Below, one piece after another: positions 17,359-25,442 of a DNA stretch of 44,817 bases (position 1 is the stretch's first letter; each line of letters opens with the position of its first letter). Made by a program: the position numbers and the translations under genes. The stretch comes from Candidatus Bathyarchaeota archaeon. GTDB lineage: Archaea > Thermoproteota > Bathyarchaeia > RBG-16-48-13 > GCA-020355125. The stretch lies in assembly GCA_026014905.1 (NCBI GenBank), contig JAOZHK010000001.1, positions 1 to 44,817 of the forward strand, given 5' to 3'. Under the pieces are notes generated by a model, which was given only the letters and a program-made list of their open reading frames with translations, was not told the origin of the DNA and searched no databases.

Positions 17359-17372
17359 TTTTTTTTTTTTTT
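17359..17372. repeat. Homopolymer T14 (A14 on the minus strand)
   Basis: Fourteen T in a row on the plus strand, just below the 3' end of tRNA-Tyr and upstream of the PUA gene. On the transcribed (minus) strand it is an A-tract, so it would not end tRNA-Tyr transcription in the usual U-run way. Confidence 0.6.
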
Positions 17373-17384
17373 GTGAAGTGGTGG

Positions 17385-17563
17385 TCCCGCGGCCAGGATT
17401 TGAACCTGGGACAATCCGGTTTCCGTTGTATGCCTGATAGGCTAAGTGATCCGCACTATCAGTACAGATCTACAGCATCTCCGTTAACTTCTATCAAGTT
17501 AACTCGGAAGCTCTACCAGGCTGAGCCTGCGGGATATGGAGGAATCCAATATCTTACCGCGGG
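17385..17563 (-). tRNA. tRNA-Tyr (anticodon GTA) interrupted by three introns
   Basis: Minus strand. Acceptor CCCGCGG (17563-17557) pairs with CCGCGGG (17392-17386); discriminator A at 17385; CCA encoded at 17384-17382. The D arm is GCTCAGCCTGGTAGAGC, the T arm CCAGG-TTCAAAT-CCTGG, the variable loop TTGTC. Removing about 28, 28 and 49 bases yields a normal 74-base tRNA-Tyr with stem TCCGG/CCGGA around loop CTGTAGA and a C1-G72 pair, typical of archaeal tRNA-Tyr. Introns fall after position 9, inside the 5' anticodon stem (about 30/31) and at the canonical 37/38. Each holds its own hairpin (GATA-T-TGGA/TCCATATC; GTTAACTT/AAGTTAAC; CTGATAG/CTATCAG). Exact junctions may shift by a base or two. 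Confidence 0.88.
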
Positions 17564-17597
17564 TCCGCGGGTTGATTGAGATGTAGTGATCGTGTGT

Positions 17598-17608
17598 CTT
17601 ATAAATCT
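17598..17608 (-). promoter_or_regulatory. TATA-like box for tRNA-Tyr
   Basis: The minus strand reads AGATTTATAAG about 35-40 bases upstream of the tRNA 5' end, in the right place for an archaeal promoter. Confidence 0.5.
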
Positions 17609-17617
17609 TGAGTCAAT

Positions 17618-18349
17618 TTATATGCGGGATAGTATAGATTCTCCACGAAGTACTGGAACTGTGGTGAATCTATTCAGCTGCGTGCAGTGAATGACATCAT
17701 CTTTGAACCCGAGATCGAGGAGTGTTTGCGCGTGTGTTCCTTTGGAAATAGCCGCGTAGAGAGACGGTTGAGTGTTTCTAAATGCCAGCAATGATGCATA
17801 CGCAGTATCGGAATAAGTCAGATCCATGTCATTGAAATGATGGATTATCGCGCCTGCACCTAGGAAATCTTCAAGACTAAAGGATCCTCGTTTACCAGAT
17901 AAGGCAAAGGAGATGTCAAGTCGATTTTGTTCACTCAGAATAATGGCTGTTTGGGCAACAGCTGCAGCATTTAATAATGCACCAACAAGAACGAACGGGT
18001 GATCTTTCACACGCGCAAACGCAGCGGTACCACTCGTTGTAGTCATGATGATTGTTTTACCAGCAACCCGATCTCGTGTAAACTCGAGTGGCGAGTTTCC
18101 CAGTACAAAGCCAGCGGGTTTTACGCCTTCTCGCTCTCCAGCGAGAAGGTAATGAGGATGTTCTTCAGCTTTTTCACGCGCGGCTGAAACAGTCGGCATT
18201 GGGATAACCGCGTGAGCGCCATTCGTTAGAGCAGTGATAACGGAGGAAGTGCATCTGAGTACATCAATGACGATGATAACGTCATTTCTTTTCACCGCTT
18301 TCCGTGCATCACGTGCAACAAGTTCAAGATTCACTTTCAAAACTGACAA
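17618..18349 (-). CDS. comB: ComB-like 2-phosphosulfolactate phosphatase family protein
   Basis: A 243-residue protein. Family signatures: VIVIDVLRCTSSVITALTNGA, LLAGEREGVKPAGFVLGNSPLEF, the TIIMTTTSGTAAF segment and LSGKRGSFSLEDFLGAGAI. In methanogens ComB removes phosphate from 2-phosphosulfolactate during coenzyme M synthesis; homologues occur widely in non-methanogens, where the substrate is less sure. No other coenzyme M genes are in the window. No ATG is available: the start is TTG at 18349 or TTG at 18340, the latter better spaced from a GAGG. Confidence 0.85.
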   Translation of the reverse strand: MSVLKVNLELVARDARKAVKRNDVIIVIDVLRCTSSVITALTNGAHAVIPMPTVSAAREKAEEHPHYLLAGEREGVKPAGFVLGNSPLEFTRDRVAGKTIIMTTTSGTAAFARVKDHPFVLVGALLNAAAVAQTAIILSEQNRLDISFALSGKRGSFSLEDFLGAGAIIHHFNDMDLTYSDTAYASLLAFRNTQPSLYAAISKGTHAQTLLDLGFKDDVIHCTQLNRFTTVPVLRGESILSRI

Positions 18350-18393
18350 ACCTCTTAATTACTTGATGAATTGAGAATAGGGAAGTTGAAGAT

Positions 18394-20310
18394 CTATTTT
18401 AATCGAATCGATTCCAGAATCCCAGGTGCATAGGATTGAAGCCCCAGATTCCGTCTGAAAAAGTTTTGCATGTAAAGACATTTACTTCGCTCTCCATGAA
18501 CTACGAGGACTTGTTCGGGTTTAGGAGTAATTTTTCTCAGGTACGCTATTAGTTGATTTCGATCGGAGTGCCCGGAAAACCCTTGAACAGTATGAGGGGT
18601 TAATTCGATGTTGACGACTTCGAGTTTTCCTTCGCTGTTTATCAGTGGTGTGTCTTTCAAACCTTTTTGGATTCGATGGCCTAAAGTGCCTTCAATCTGA
18701 TAACTGACAAAAATCATGGAGTTCCGTTCGTCATTTGCGAGCTGCTTGAAATACTCGACAGATGGTCCGCCTTGTAACATGCCGGAGGTAGCGATGACGA
18801 TGTTGGAACCGCCTTCCACGATTTCGTGACGAGTACTTGGATCGGTTACATTAATAAAGTAGTCTGATTGGAATGGATTCAGTCCTTTATGTAAGATTTG
18901 GTCGCGGACATGGCGGGCGAGATACTCTGGATATGCTGTGTGAATTGCGGTTGCTTCGTTGACCATGCCTTCGATATAGATGGGGGCTTCCATAAGCAAG
19001 CTGTTTTGCATGTATGCGTTGAGGACGAGCATGATTTCTTGAGCACGCCCAACTGCTAGCACTGGGATGAGGACCGTACCTTGTTTTTCGATGGTTGAAT
19101 TCACGATTGAGATGAGTTGCTTCTCCGCGTCGCGTCGTCTTGGCATAACGTCATTTTTGGAACCATAGGTACTTTCGACGATCAAAGTTTCAAGTCGTGG
19201 AAATCGTGACACTGCGGATTCTAATAAATTAGTACGACCGTACTTGAAATCGCCAGTATACACTACATTATGTAAGCCTTCACCAAAATGAAGGTGGACG
19301 ATTGAGGAGCCAAGAATGTGTCCCGCATTATAGATAGTTAATCGGACATCAGGTGCAATGTCGGTAACCGTCTGTTCATTAATCGGAAGAGTGTGTAAGG
19401 TTGCTGCTCGAATGTCTTTTTGATCATAGGGGAGGGCGCGACCCTCTTTCTGAGTCACATCTAAATAATCGAGTTGCAAGAGAGTCATTAAACTTGAGGT
19501 GGATTGGGAGCAATAAACGGGCCCATCATAACCATATTTATAGAGAAAGGGGAGAAAGCCACAATGATCGAGATGCGCATGCGAGATTATGACCGCATCT
19601 AATTGCTCAATATCAAAAGCGGCAACATCTAGACGAGGATACGCTGTCACAGGATTGGAGGAGCCGGGATTGATGCCACAATCTAGCAATACTCGGCTTT
19701 CATTGGTTTGGATTAAAAACGCTGAGCGCCCAACTTGTTGAGCACCTCCCAACGCATGTATCGTGACATTTCCAGCTTTATATATCGGTGGACGAAAGAT
19801 TCGTTCACCGACATGACGGAGGATTCTTCCCCGATCCTCGCTTTCTGAATGCAAGTAATGTCGGATATGGGCAATGATCTTGGACTGTAGTGGTGGAGTT
19901 CGCAATACACGAGGGCGCCACTTAGTTGATTTCAGGATCTCCTGGAGGGACGCACCGTCTTTGCCGATCACTAATCCTGGTTTTTTAGCCTCAATGACAA
20001 TCTCACCTACAGTTGGATCAAACGTCGTATTGGTGATGTCAGCTTCTGCAGAGATCAAATTATAAATAAATTGGTCAGTTTTTTTCTCAGGCATCCGAAC
20101 CGATGGATCCGACCGAATTACGATTCGTTTTCGAAGACGACTGACGATATCTGTGATAATATAGTTTTGATCAACGAGGACTTCTGGCTTTTTAGCATAA
20201 ATAGCGACTTTTGGACCTTCAAATTCAATTCTGCTAATCTCAGCTTCCATAGGAACGAGCTTGAAAATTACATCTCGTAGTTTCGTTTGGTCCTCATTGA
20301 AAGGGGGCAA
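18394..20310 (-). CDS. aCPSF1 (FttA), KH and beta-CASP ribonuclease for transcription termination
   Basis: A 638-residue protein, the usual length. Two KH-like domains at the N-terminus (VIYAKKPEV-like segment and GLVIGKDGASLQEI near residue 115) precede a metallo-beta-lactamase domain with HAHLDHCGF, GHILGSS, YTGDFKYG and VESTYGSK, then the beta-CASP part (IPVLAVGRAQEIML, GFSGHSDRNQL, VVHGERSKC). In archaea this enzyme cuts nascent RNA at U-rich sites and promotes termination. The start is a TTG (20310); the length of sequence before the first KH strand fits the family. Next to the proteasome beta gene. A perfect inverted repeat lies just upstream. Confidence 0.95.
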   Translation of the reverse strand: MPPFNEDQTKLRDVIFKLVPMEAEISRIEFEGPKVAIYAKKPEVLVDQNYIITDIVSRLRKRIVIRSDPSVRMPEKKTDQFIYNLISAEADITNTTFDPTVGEIVIEAKKPGLVIGKDGASLQEILKSTKWRPRVLRTPPLQSKIIAHIRHYLHSESEDRGRILRHVGERIFRPPIYKAGNVTIHALGGAQQVGRSAFLIQTNESRVLLDCGINPGSSNPVTAYPRLDVAAFDIEQLDAVIISHAHLDHCGFLPFLYKYGYDGPVYCSQSTSSLMTLLQLDYLDVTQKEGRALPYDQKDIRAATLHTLPINEQTVTDIAPDVRLTIYNAGHILGSSIVHLHFGEGLHNVVYTGDFKYGRTNLLESAVSRFPRLETLIVESTYGSKNDVMPRRRDAEKQLISIVNSTIEKQGTVLIPVLAVGRAQEIMLVLNAYMQNSLLMEAPIYIEGMVNEATAIHTAYPEYLARHVRDQILHKGLNPFQSDYFINVTDPSTRHEIVEGGSNIVIATSGMLQGGPSVEYFKQLANDERNSMIFVSYQIEGTLGHRIQKGLKDTPLINSEGKLEVVNIELTPHTVQGFSGHSDRNQLIAYLRKITPKPEQVLVVHGERSKCLYMQNFFRRNLGLQSYAPGILESIRLK

Positions 20311-20327
20311 TATTTTTCTTATCCTGG

Positions 20328-20348
20328 GTTAACCGTTAATCGGTTAAC
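20328..20348. promoter_or_regulatory. Inverted repeat GTTAACCG-5-CGGTTAAC upstream of aCPSF1
   Basis: A perfect 8-base inverted repeat with a 5-base centre, lying 18 bases before the aCPSF1 start and 24 bases after the psmB stop. It may be an RNA hairpin in the shared transcript or an operator. Confidence 0.5.
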
Positions 20349-20372
20349 ATTGGGTCTTCGTCCATGCACGCA

Positions 20373-21005
20373 CTATGAAGTTTTTTCTTGAGTGGTTAAC
20401 TCACGGTAACCTGCTGAGGTGATGACTGCGACATCATAACTATCTCCACTACCCGCGTCTCGCTTCATCGCGGAAGCCACTGCTCGTGACAATAGTGAGA
20501 TGCCTTCATCAGTGGATAAATTGTCTCTATATCCATCTTCTAATACACCATATGCTACAGGGGAGCCGGAGCCTGTTGCTACACAGGTTTCTTCAGTGAT
20601 ACTACCATAGGGGTCAATGGAAAAAATGTGTGATCCAGAGTCGTCGACACCGCCAACTAACGCTTGTACCATTAAATATCCTCGTGCAGAGAATAAGATG
20701 TTAGCAGCAAGTCGAGCAGCAGCACTTACAGGGAGCTTTCGGCCTTTATCCAATCGAAAGAGTTTAGCATTGGCTTGTAAAATTTCGACGACGTTTTGAG
20801 CATCGGCGACTCCTCCTGCAATAGTCATAGCGATATGGTCAGCGAGGGGATAGATCTTTTTACCCTGTTTATGAGCCACTGTATAGCCCATAACGACGCG
20901 AGTATCAGTCGCCATCACTACTCCATCGGTGCACACAATTCCTGTTGTCGTTGTACCTTTTAACACCATTTCATCAAGTTTCGTATTACCGTCATTCTCT
21001 ACCAT
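20373..21005 (-). CDS. psmB: Proteasome beta subunit
   Basis: A 210-residue precursor of the 20S proteasome catalytic subunit. The start at 21005 (MVENDGN) has GGTGA a few bases upstream, preferred over the more upstream start at 21026. A 17-residue propeptide would be removed at KG/TTTTGIV to expose Thr1. Counting from Thr1, Asp17 (MATDTR) and Lys33 (GKKIYP) are present, as are IAGGVADAQ and the SGDSYDVAVI segment, so the site is complete. It is divergent from egsA and upstream of aCPSF1. Confidence 0.96.
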   Translation of the reverse strand: MVENDGNTKLDEMVLKGTTTTGIVCTDGVVMATDTRVVMGYTVAHKQGKKIYPLADHIAMTIAGGVADAQNVVEILQANAKLFRLDKGRKLPVSAAARLAANILFSARGYLMVQALVGGVDDSGSHIFSIDPYGSITEETCVATGSGSPVAYGVLEDGYRDNLSTDEGISLLSRAVASAMKRDAGSGDSYDVAVITSAGYRELTTQEKTS

Positions 21006-21192
21006 AGACTTCACCAATAAACACAAAGAACAGCGAAAATATCAGTGAATAAGTCACAAAATTTTCGGTGACATTTAGTGAGTTATAATTTCAACTTAAA
21101 AACATTTCGAGTTTAACTCAGGTGTGTGCTGTAAGTTCAGTATGGAGAGAGAAGGTGGGTTTTCAAGAGGCTTTCAGACCAGTAAAGAAACT

Positions 21193-21205
21193 AAAAGATA
21201 AATAC
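21193..21205 (+). promoter_or_regulatory. BRE/TATA-like element for egsA
   Basis: AAAAGATAAATAC ends about 24 bases before the ATG of the G1P dehydrogenase, the distance expected for a leaderless archaeal transcript. Confidence 0.45.
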
Positions 21206-21228
21206 TGTTCACAAATCATTGTGATAAT

Positions 21229-22290
21229 ATGGGTTCAACACCTCAGCATTACATGCAATTACCCCGTGAAATCTTAATCGGTAGAGGTGTACTCGCTCAA
21301 TTAATTACTGTTTGTAAAAGTCTTGGTTTCCAATCATCAATATTTGTGGTTACAGGTCCCAATGTTTATTCGATAATTACAAAGGGAATCATTGAACGAT
21401 TAACCGTTGAAGACTATCAAGTCAACCACTTCTTCGTCCCATCTTCAAGTGTTCAGATAATGGAAGGTGTGATTGAGTATCTAAAACACTGTCCCTGCGA
21501 AGTTGTCTTGGGCGTCGGAGGTGGAACCGTAATCGATGTCGCGAAGATTTCGGCTTCGCGAATTGAGAAGCCATTTATAAGCATTCCAACCGCTGCCTCC
21601 CACGATGGAATTGCGAGTTCTCGAGCCTCTGTCAAAGGGTTAGATAAACCCACCTCAATCTCAACTACAGCACCTCTAGCAATATTGGCGGATACAGAAG
21701 TGATTCTACAATCTCCTTATCAATTAACGGCTGCAGGTTGTGGAGACATCATCTCAAAATATACTGCAGTATATGATTGGGAGCTTGGACACCGCTGTAC
21801 CAATGAATATTATGGAGAATACTCTGCAAATCTAGCATTAATGAGCGCACGCCTCATCATGAAAAATGCCGTGACAATAGCTAAAAATACTAAAGAGGGT
21901 TTACGGATTGTATTAGAGGCGCTTATTAGTTGCGGAGTAGCGATGAGCATCGCCGGGAGTAGTCGACCATGTAGTGGGGCAGAACATATGTTCAGCCATG
22001 CATTAGACACGATTGCGGATACCCCTGCGCTCCATGGTGAACAGTGTGGAATAGGTGCAATTCTCATGGCCTATTTACAACATCGAAATTGGCAGAAAAT
22101 ACGCGAAAAACTCCAAATAATCGGAGTTCCCATCACCGCTCACGACATGGGGATAAAAGATAGATATATTATCGAGGCTTTACTACAAGCTCACACAATT
22201 CGCCCACATCGGTTCACGATTCTAGGTCGCGACGGGTTGACCCGCAAGACAGCAATCGAAGCTGCGATGACAACTGGTGTTATTAGTTGA
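21229..22290 (+). CDS. egsA: Glycerol-1-phosphate dehydrogenase [NAD(P)+]
   Basis: A 353-residue enzyme that reduces dihydroxyacetone phosphate to sn-glycerol-1-phosphate, the backbone of archaeal ether lipids. Signatures: nucleotide-binding LGVGGGTVIDVAK, FISIPTAASHDGIASSRAS, metal ligand Asp in TAAGCGDIISKYTA, His in CSGAEHMFSHAL and His in LHGEQCGIGA. Length is normal. A UbiA prenyltransferase of the same lipid pathway is encoded in this window at 40829. It is divergent from psmB; UPF0179 follows ten bases later. Confidence 0.96.
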   Translation: MGSTPQHYMQLPREILIGRGVLAQLITVCKSLGFQSSIFVVTGPNVYSIITKGIIERLTVEDYQVNHFFVPSSSVQIMEGVIEYLKHCPCEVVLGVGGGTVIDVAKISASRIEKPFISIPTAASHDGIASSRASVKGLDKPTSISTTAPLAILADTEVILQSPYQLTAAGCGDIISKYTAVYDWELGHRCTNEYYGEYSANLALMSARLIMKNAVTIAKNTKEGLRIVLEALISCGVAMSIAGSSRPCSGAEHMFSHALDTIADTPALHGEQCGIGAILMAYLQHRNWQKIREKLQIIGVPITAHDMGIKDRYIIEALLQAHTIRPHRFTILGRDGLTRKTAIEAAMTTGVIS

Positions 22291-22300
22291 GAGAAGCAAA

Positions 22301-22756
22301 ATGGATGATAAAGAAGAAACAATTACAGTCGTAGGGTTAAAACAATCAAAAACTGGCTTCCTTTTTCTCCATGAAAAGCCGTTAACTGAGTGCAAGAAAT
22401 GTCGATTATATAACGTGTGCATGACCAATCTTGAAGCTGATCGCGTCTATGAGATTATTGAAGTACGAGATAAAAATTTTCCATGTAACATTCACGAGGA
22501 CGGCGTGCAAGTAGTGAAAGTTGTAGAAGCCGATCGTGACGCCGCTATTAATCCAAAGTTTGTTTTTCCGCAAGCACTCATCACGTTTACAACCCAGGAA
22601 TGTCACAATCTGAGTTGTACTCATTATTCCACCTGTGTACCTCAAGGACTAAAAAACGGGGAGAAAGTGAAGATCCTTGAAGTTAAAGAAGTAATAAGCT
22701 GTCCGGAAGGACACTCTTTAGTTGAAGTTATTCTCCGTCGACTTCCGCAACAGTAG
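22301..22756 (+). CDS. UPF0179 family protein
   Basis: A 151-residue protein from ATG 22301 (MDDKEETITVVGLKQ). It is Cys-rich: ECKKCRLYNVC, FPCNIH, ECHNLSCTHYSTC and SCPEGHSLVEV, the arrangement of UPF0179, suggesting metal or cluster binding. The function is unknown. It follows egsA closely and is probably co-transcribed. Its last 29 bases overlap the end of the convergent FKBP gene. Confidence 0.85.
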   Translation: MDDKEETITVVGLKQSKTGFLFLHEKPLTECKKCRLYNVCMTNLEADRVYEIIEVRDKNFPCNIHEDGVQVVKVVEADRDAAINPKFVFPQALITFTTQECHNLSCTHYSTCVPQGLKNGEKVKILEVKEVISCPEGHSLVEVILRRLPQQ

Positions 22757-23507
22757 CTTCCGTTACTTCCTCTATAGCTTCATCATCTGCTGCTTCCTCT
22801 ACAACATCTGCTGCTATTTTGCGTTCAAAACTTTCAAGAAACACAATTTTATTAATTTCTTGGAAGAAGCGTATAAGATCAGTTGCGATTCCACGTTTGG
22901 AAAATTGGACTCCTTCGAGATAATAGGACTCATCAGGAGGTTCGATAGTAACTTGCTTATCAGCTATATTGATGGTAAATGTACCTATGTCAATGGATGG
23001 TAGTCTGCGATGAATGAGAGCTTTAATCTTTTCTTCAATTTCTTCTATTTTGGATAGGACAGTTAAATCATATACTAATGTTTTACCTGCTAAAGGAGGG
23101 TTAAAATCAAGTTGAACGCGCCCTGACCCAACGCTTCGCACAATTGCTAAGCTTCCTTCGACTTCAATTTGTGCGCCAGGATAGAGACTCACATCTTGCC
23201 CTCGGAATCTTCGAATAGGTACACGGCGTATCTTACTAGGATCGCGGGGTCCAAATCCTTTCTCGGGAGGAATTTCGATTGTCACTGGTGCATTCAATTC
23301 GAGTCCTAATAGTGAGTCGTCTAATTCTTTTAGAACCCAGCCTTCACCAACAACTACTAACATGGGTTCATATACTGTGTTTTCTTTTAGAATTCCACTC
23401 TCTTTCGCTTTGTCCTCACTGGTTGTATCAAATATTTCTCCGGTCTCTTGAATAGTCGTAACATAATCAATAAGAATAAAATCTCCTTTTTCAACAGACA
23501 ATTCCAT
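22728..23507 (-). CDS. FKBP-type peptidyl-prolyl cis-trans isomerase (SlyD-like, long archaeal form)
   Basis: About 259 residues from ATG 23507 (MELSVEKGDFILIDYV), chosen because the FKBP domain starts there and GGAG precedes it; a TTG at 23567 would overlap the upstream gene. FKBP half: EKGDFILIDYV, GEIFDTT, MLVVVGEGWVLKELDDSLLGL, with an inserted flap (PPEKGFGPRDPSKIRRVPIRRF) as in SlyD, closing LAGKTLVYDLTV. A C-terminal domain follows, then an acidic Ala/Glu tail. It catalyses prolyl isomerisation and holds unfolded chains. It is last in the grpE-dnaK-dnaJ-phosphoesterase cluster. Confidence 0.92.
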   Translation of the reverse strand: MELSVEKGDFILIDYVTTIQETGEIFDTTSEDKAKESGILKENTVYEPMLVVVGEGWVLKELDDSLLGLELNAPVTIEIPPEKGFGPRDPSKIRRVPIRRFRGQDVSLYPGAQIEVEGSLAIVRSVGSGRVQLDFNPPLAGKTLVYDLTVLSKIEEIEEKIKALIHRRLPSIDIGTFTINIADKQVTIEPPDESYYLEGVQFSKRGIATDLIRFFQEINKIVFLESFERKIAADVVEEAADDEAIEEVTEATVAEVDGE

Positions 23508-23554
23508 GGCCTCCAAAGTCGTATACTCAGCATAACGGGTTCTTTTTAACTTTG

Positions 23555-24250
23555 TCACAATCGACAAAGATTCGCTTGTATATTATCGTTTGGATCGATT
23601 TCAACCATTCCAAAATACCCGTCAAAGAGGGGGCCTGGGTTAATAAGTAATGAGTCGTTGAGTCGATCAATGCTTTGGGCTTCGTGAATGTGGCCACACA
23701 TTACTAAAAGAGGTTGAGTTTTGATGATATACTCTCGTAGCGCCTTGCTACCAACATGGTCCCCTGATGATGTGACATCGAGTCGAGTACGATAGGGGGG
23801 GTTATGTGAGATGATGATGTGTTTGGACTTAACGGGGAGCTGATCATAGATCCTATAAAGAAGTGTTTGTATCTCGTTCTCACTCAGTTCAAATCGTGTC
23901 TTAAAAGGCGTGTAGACGCTACCGCCTATTCCAATGAAAGTGTATGAATTGAATTCTATGCTTCGACCATGTAAATTTGTTGTGTGTTGGATCTTCACCT
24001 GATCCTGAAGGGCAAGTGGATCAAGATTTCCAGGTACAAAGAAAATGGGAATTGATACTGTTGATAATTCATTCAAGACAGGAATAATATCGGAAACGCT
24101 ACCGTAGTGGGTTAAGTCGCCACATAATGCGATTACATCGGGAAGATGATGACGGCTCTGATTAATGAGCTGCTCAATTCGTGATACATTTCCATGAAGA
24201 TCACTGGCAACTAAAAGTTTCATCAAAGTCTTTGCTCTGTCATAACTCAC
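23555..24250 (-). CDS. Metallophosphoesterase (calcineurin-like)
   Basis: About 231 residues (ATG 24250, or ATG 24223 which gives the family-like start MKLLVASDLHGN). Metal-binding motifs in order: SDLHGN, CGDLTHYG, PGNLD, SHNPPY and CGHIHEAQ, followed by INPGP. This is the small YfcE/YmdB-like class of archaeal phosphoesterases; substrate unknown. It begins three bases after the dnaJ stop, so it is probably part of that transcript, though no direct link with folding is known. Confidence 0.88.
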   Translation of the reverse strand: MSYDRAKTLMKLLVASDLHGNVSRIEQLINQSRHHLPDVIALCGDLTHYGSVSDIIPVLNELSTVSIPIFFVPGNLDPLALQDQVKIQHTTNLHGRSIEFNSYTFIGIGGSVYTPFKTRFELSENEIQTLLYRIYDQLPVKSKHIIISHNPPYRTRLDVTSSGDHVGSKALREYIIKTQPLLVMCGHIHEAQSIDRLNDSLLINPGPLFDGYFGMVEIDPNDNIQANLCRL

Positions 24251-24253
24251 GCT

Positions 24254-25375
24254 TTAGCTGAAAATACCTTTTTTAACTTTCACGTTTTGATTCATGTCAT
24301 CCGCAAGCTCGATCAATAATTCTTTTTGTTTCGAGGTCAGTTTGGTTGGAATTTCCACAATGATTCGAACAAGCTCGTTTCCTTTCCCAAAACCACGGAG
24401 TTTAGGTAATCCTTTTCCTCTCATCCGAAATACTGTGTGGGTTTGAGTTCCAGCGGGGATTGTCAGCTTTGCTTTACCATCGATGGTTGGTACTTCAATT
24501 TCAGCACCAAGTGCAGCTTGAACGAAACCTATGGGGACATCGATCATCAGATCGCTATTATTTCGATGGAAAGTGGGGTGTGTTCGAACATGCACAACAA
24601 CATACAAGTCACCAGGACGCCCGCCTCTGCCTCCGACTTCGCCTTCACTGCTTAATCTTAGCCTTGTACCACTCTCGATGCCAGCTGGTATCTTGACCTG
24701 AATTTTTCGTTCATTCGAAACTACCCCTGTGCCTTGACAGGTTGTGCAGGGTGTTTCGATAGTTTGACCACGTCCTTTACATTGATTGCACGTTGTAACT
24801 TGAATGAATTTTGCGAATCCAGTTGATCGGGCGAATTCAATTTGCCCTCGACCTTGACAACGTGGGCAGGTAACTGGTTTTGTACCGGGACTTGCCCCAC
24901 TTCCTTTACAGAGTTCACAGCCTTCTTTTCGTGGGAAAGTAACCTCTTTTTCAATTCCAGACGCGACTTCCTCTAAGGAAACCTCTAAATCATACCTAAG
25001 ATCTACACCTCTTTGTGGTCCTGAGGCTCGAGCTCTTCGACCTCCAAAGAATATATCAAAAATATTATCAACACCGCCGAAGCCAAAACCCATATCTCTA
25101 AAAATCTCGTCAAAATTGACGTTTCTAAAGATGTCTTCTTGACTATATCGCTGGCCAATACCTGCGTGACCGTACCGATCATATTGACGTTTTTTTTCAT
25201 CATCTGAAAGTATCGCATAAGCCTCAGAAATCTCCTTGAATCGCTCCTCTGCTTCAGGTGACTCATTACGATCAGGATGATATTTTAGGGCTAGTTTCCG
25301 GTATGCGTTTTTAATAACGTCTTTGGAAGCATCTTTGGAGACTTCAAGAACCTCGTAATAGTCTCGTTTATCCAT
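24254..25375 (-). CDS. dnaJ: Chaperone DnaJ (Hsp40)
   Basis: About 373 residues, type I. The J domain starts [13 protein letters not shown] and has HPD (KYHPDRNES). A G/F stretch ([16 protein letters not shown]) follows, then four zinc repeats [32 protein letters not shown], and the two C-terminal substrate domains ending with a dimer segment. It stimulates DnaK ATPase and delivers substrates. The ATG at 25375 is preferred to an upstream TTG. A CG-alternating element lies about 53 bases upstream, between dnaK and dnaJ. Confidence 0.97.
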   Translation of the reverse strand: MDKRDYYEVLEVSKDASKDVIKNAYRKLALKYHPDRNESPEAEERFKEISEAYAILSDDEKKRQYDRYGHAGIGQRYSQEDIFRNVNFDEIFRDMGFGFGGVDNIFDIFFGGRRARASGPQRGVDLRYDLEVSLEEVASGIEKEVTFPRKEGCELCKGSGASPGTKPVTCPRCQGRGQIEFARSTGFAKFIQVTTCNQCKGRGQTIETPCTTCQGTGVVSNERKIQVKIPAGIESGTRLRLSSEGEVGGRGGRPGDLYVVVHVRTHPTFHRNNSDLMIDVPIGFVQAALGAEIEVPTIDGKAKLTIPAGTQTHTVFRMRGKGLPKLRGFGKGNELVRIIVEIPTKLTSKQKELLIELADDMNQNVKVKKGIFS

Positions 25376-25428
25376 TACAGTCAACCATTCAGGGTAAGCA
25401 CTCGCTAACTAGCCATGTGATTTTTGAT

Positions 25429-25442
25429 AAGCGTGCGCGCTA
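25429..25442. repeat. CG-alternating element (AAGCGTGCGCGCTA) at the dnaK stop
   Basis: A family member spanning the last codon of dnaK and the dnaK-dnaJ spacer. Confidence 0.45.

Noticed and set aside
17373..17579. Plus-strand 68-codon frame starting MKWWSRGQDLNLG
   Set aside because: It is the complement of the tRNA-Tyr gene; such WSRGQDLNLG peptides are the usual shadow of tRNA T arms.
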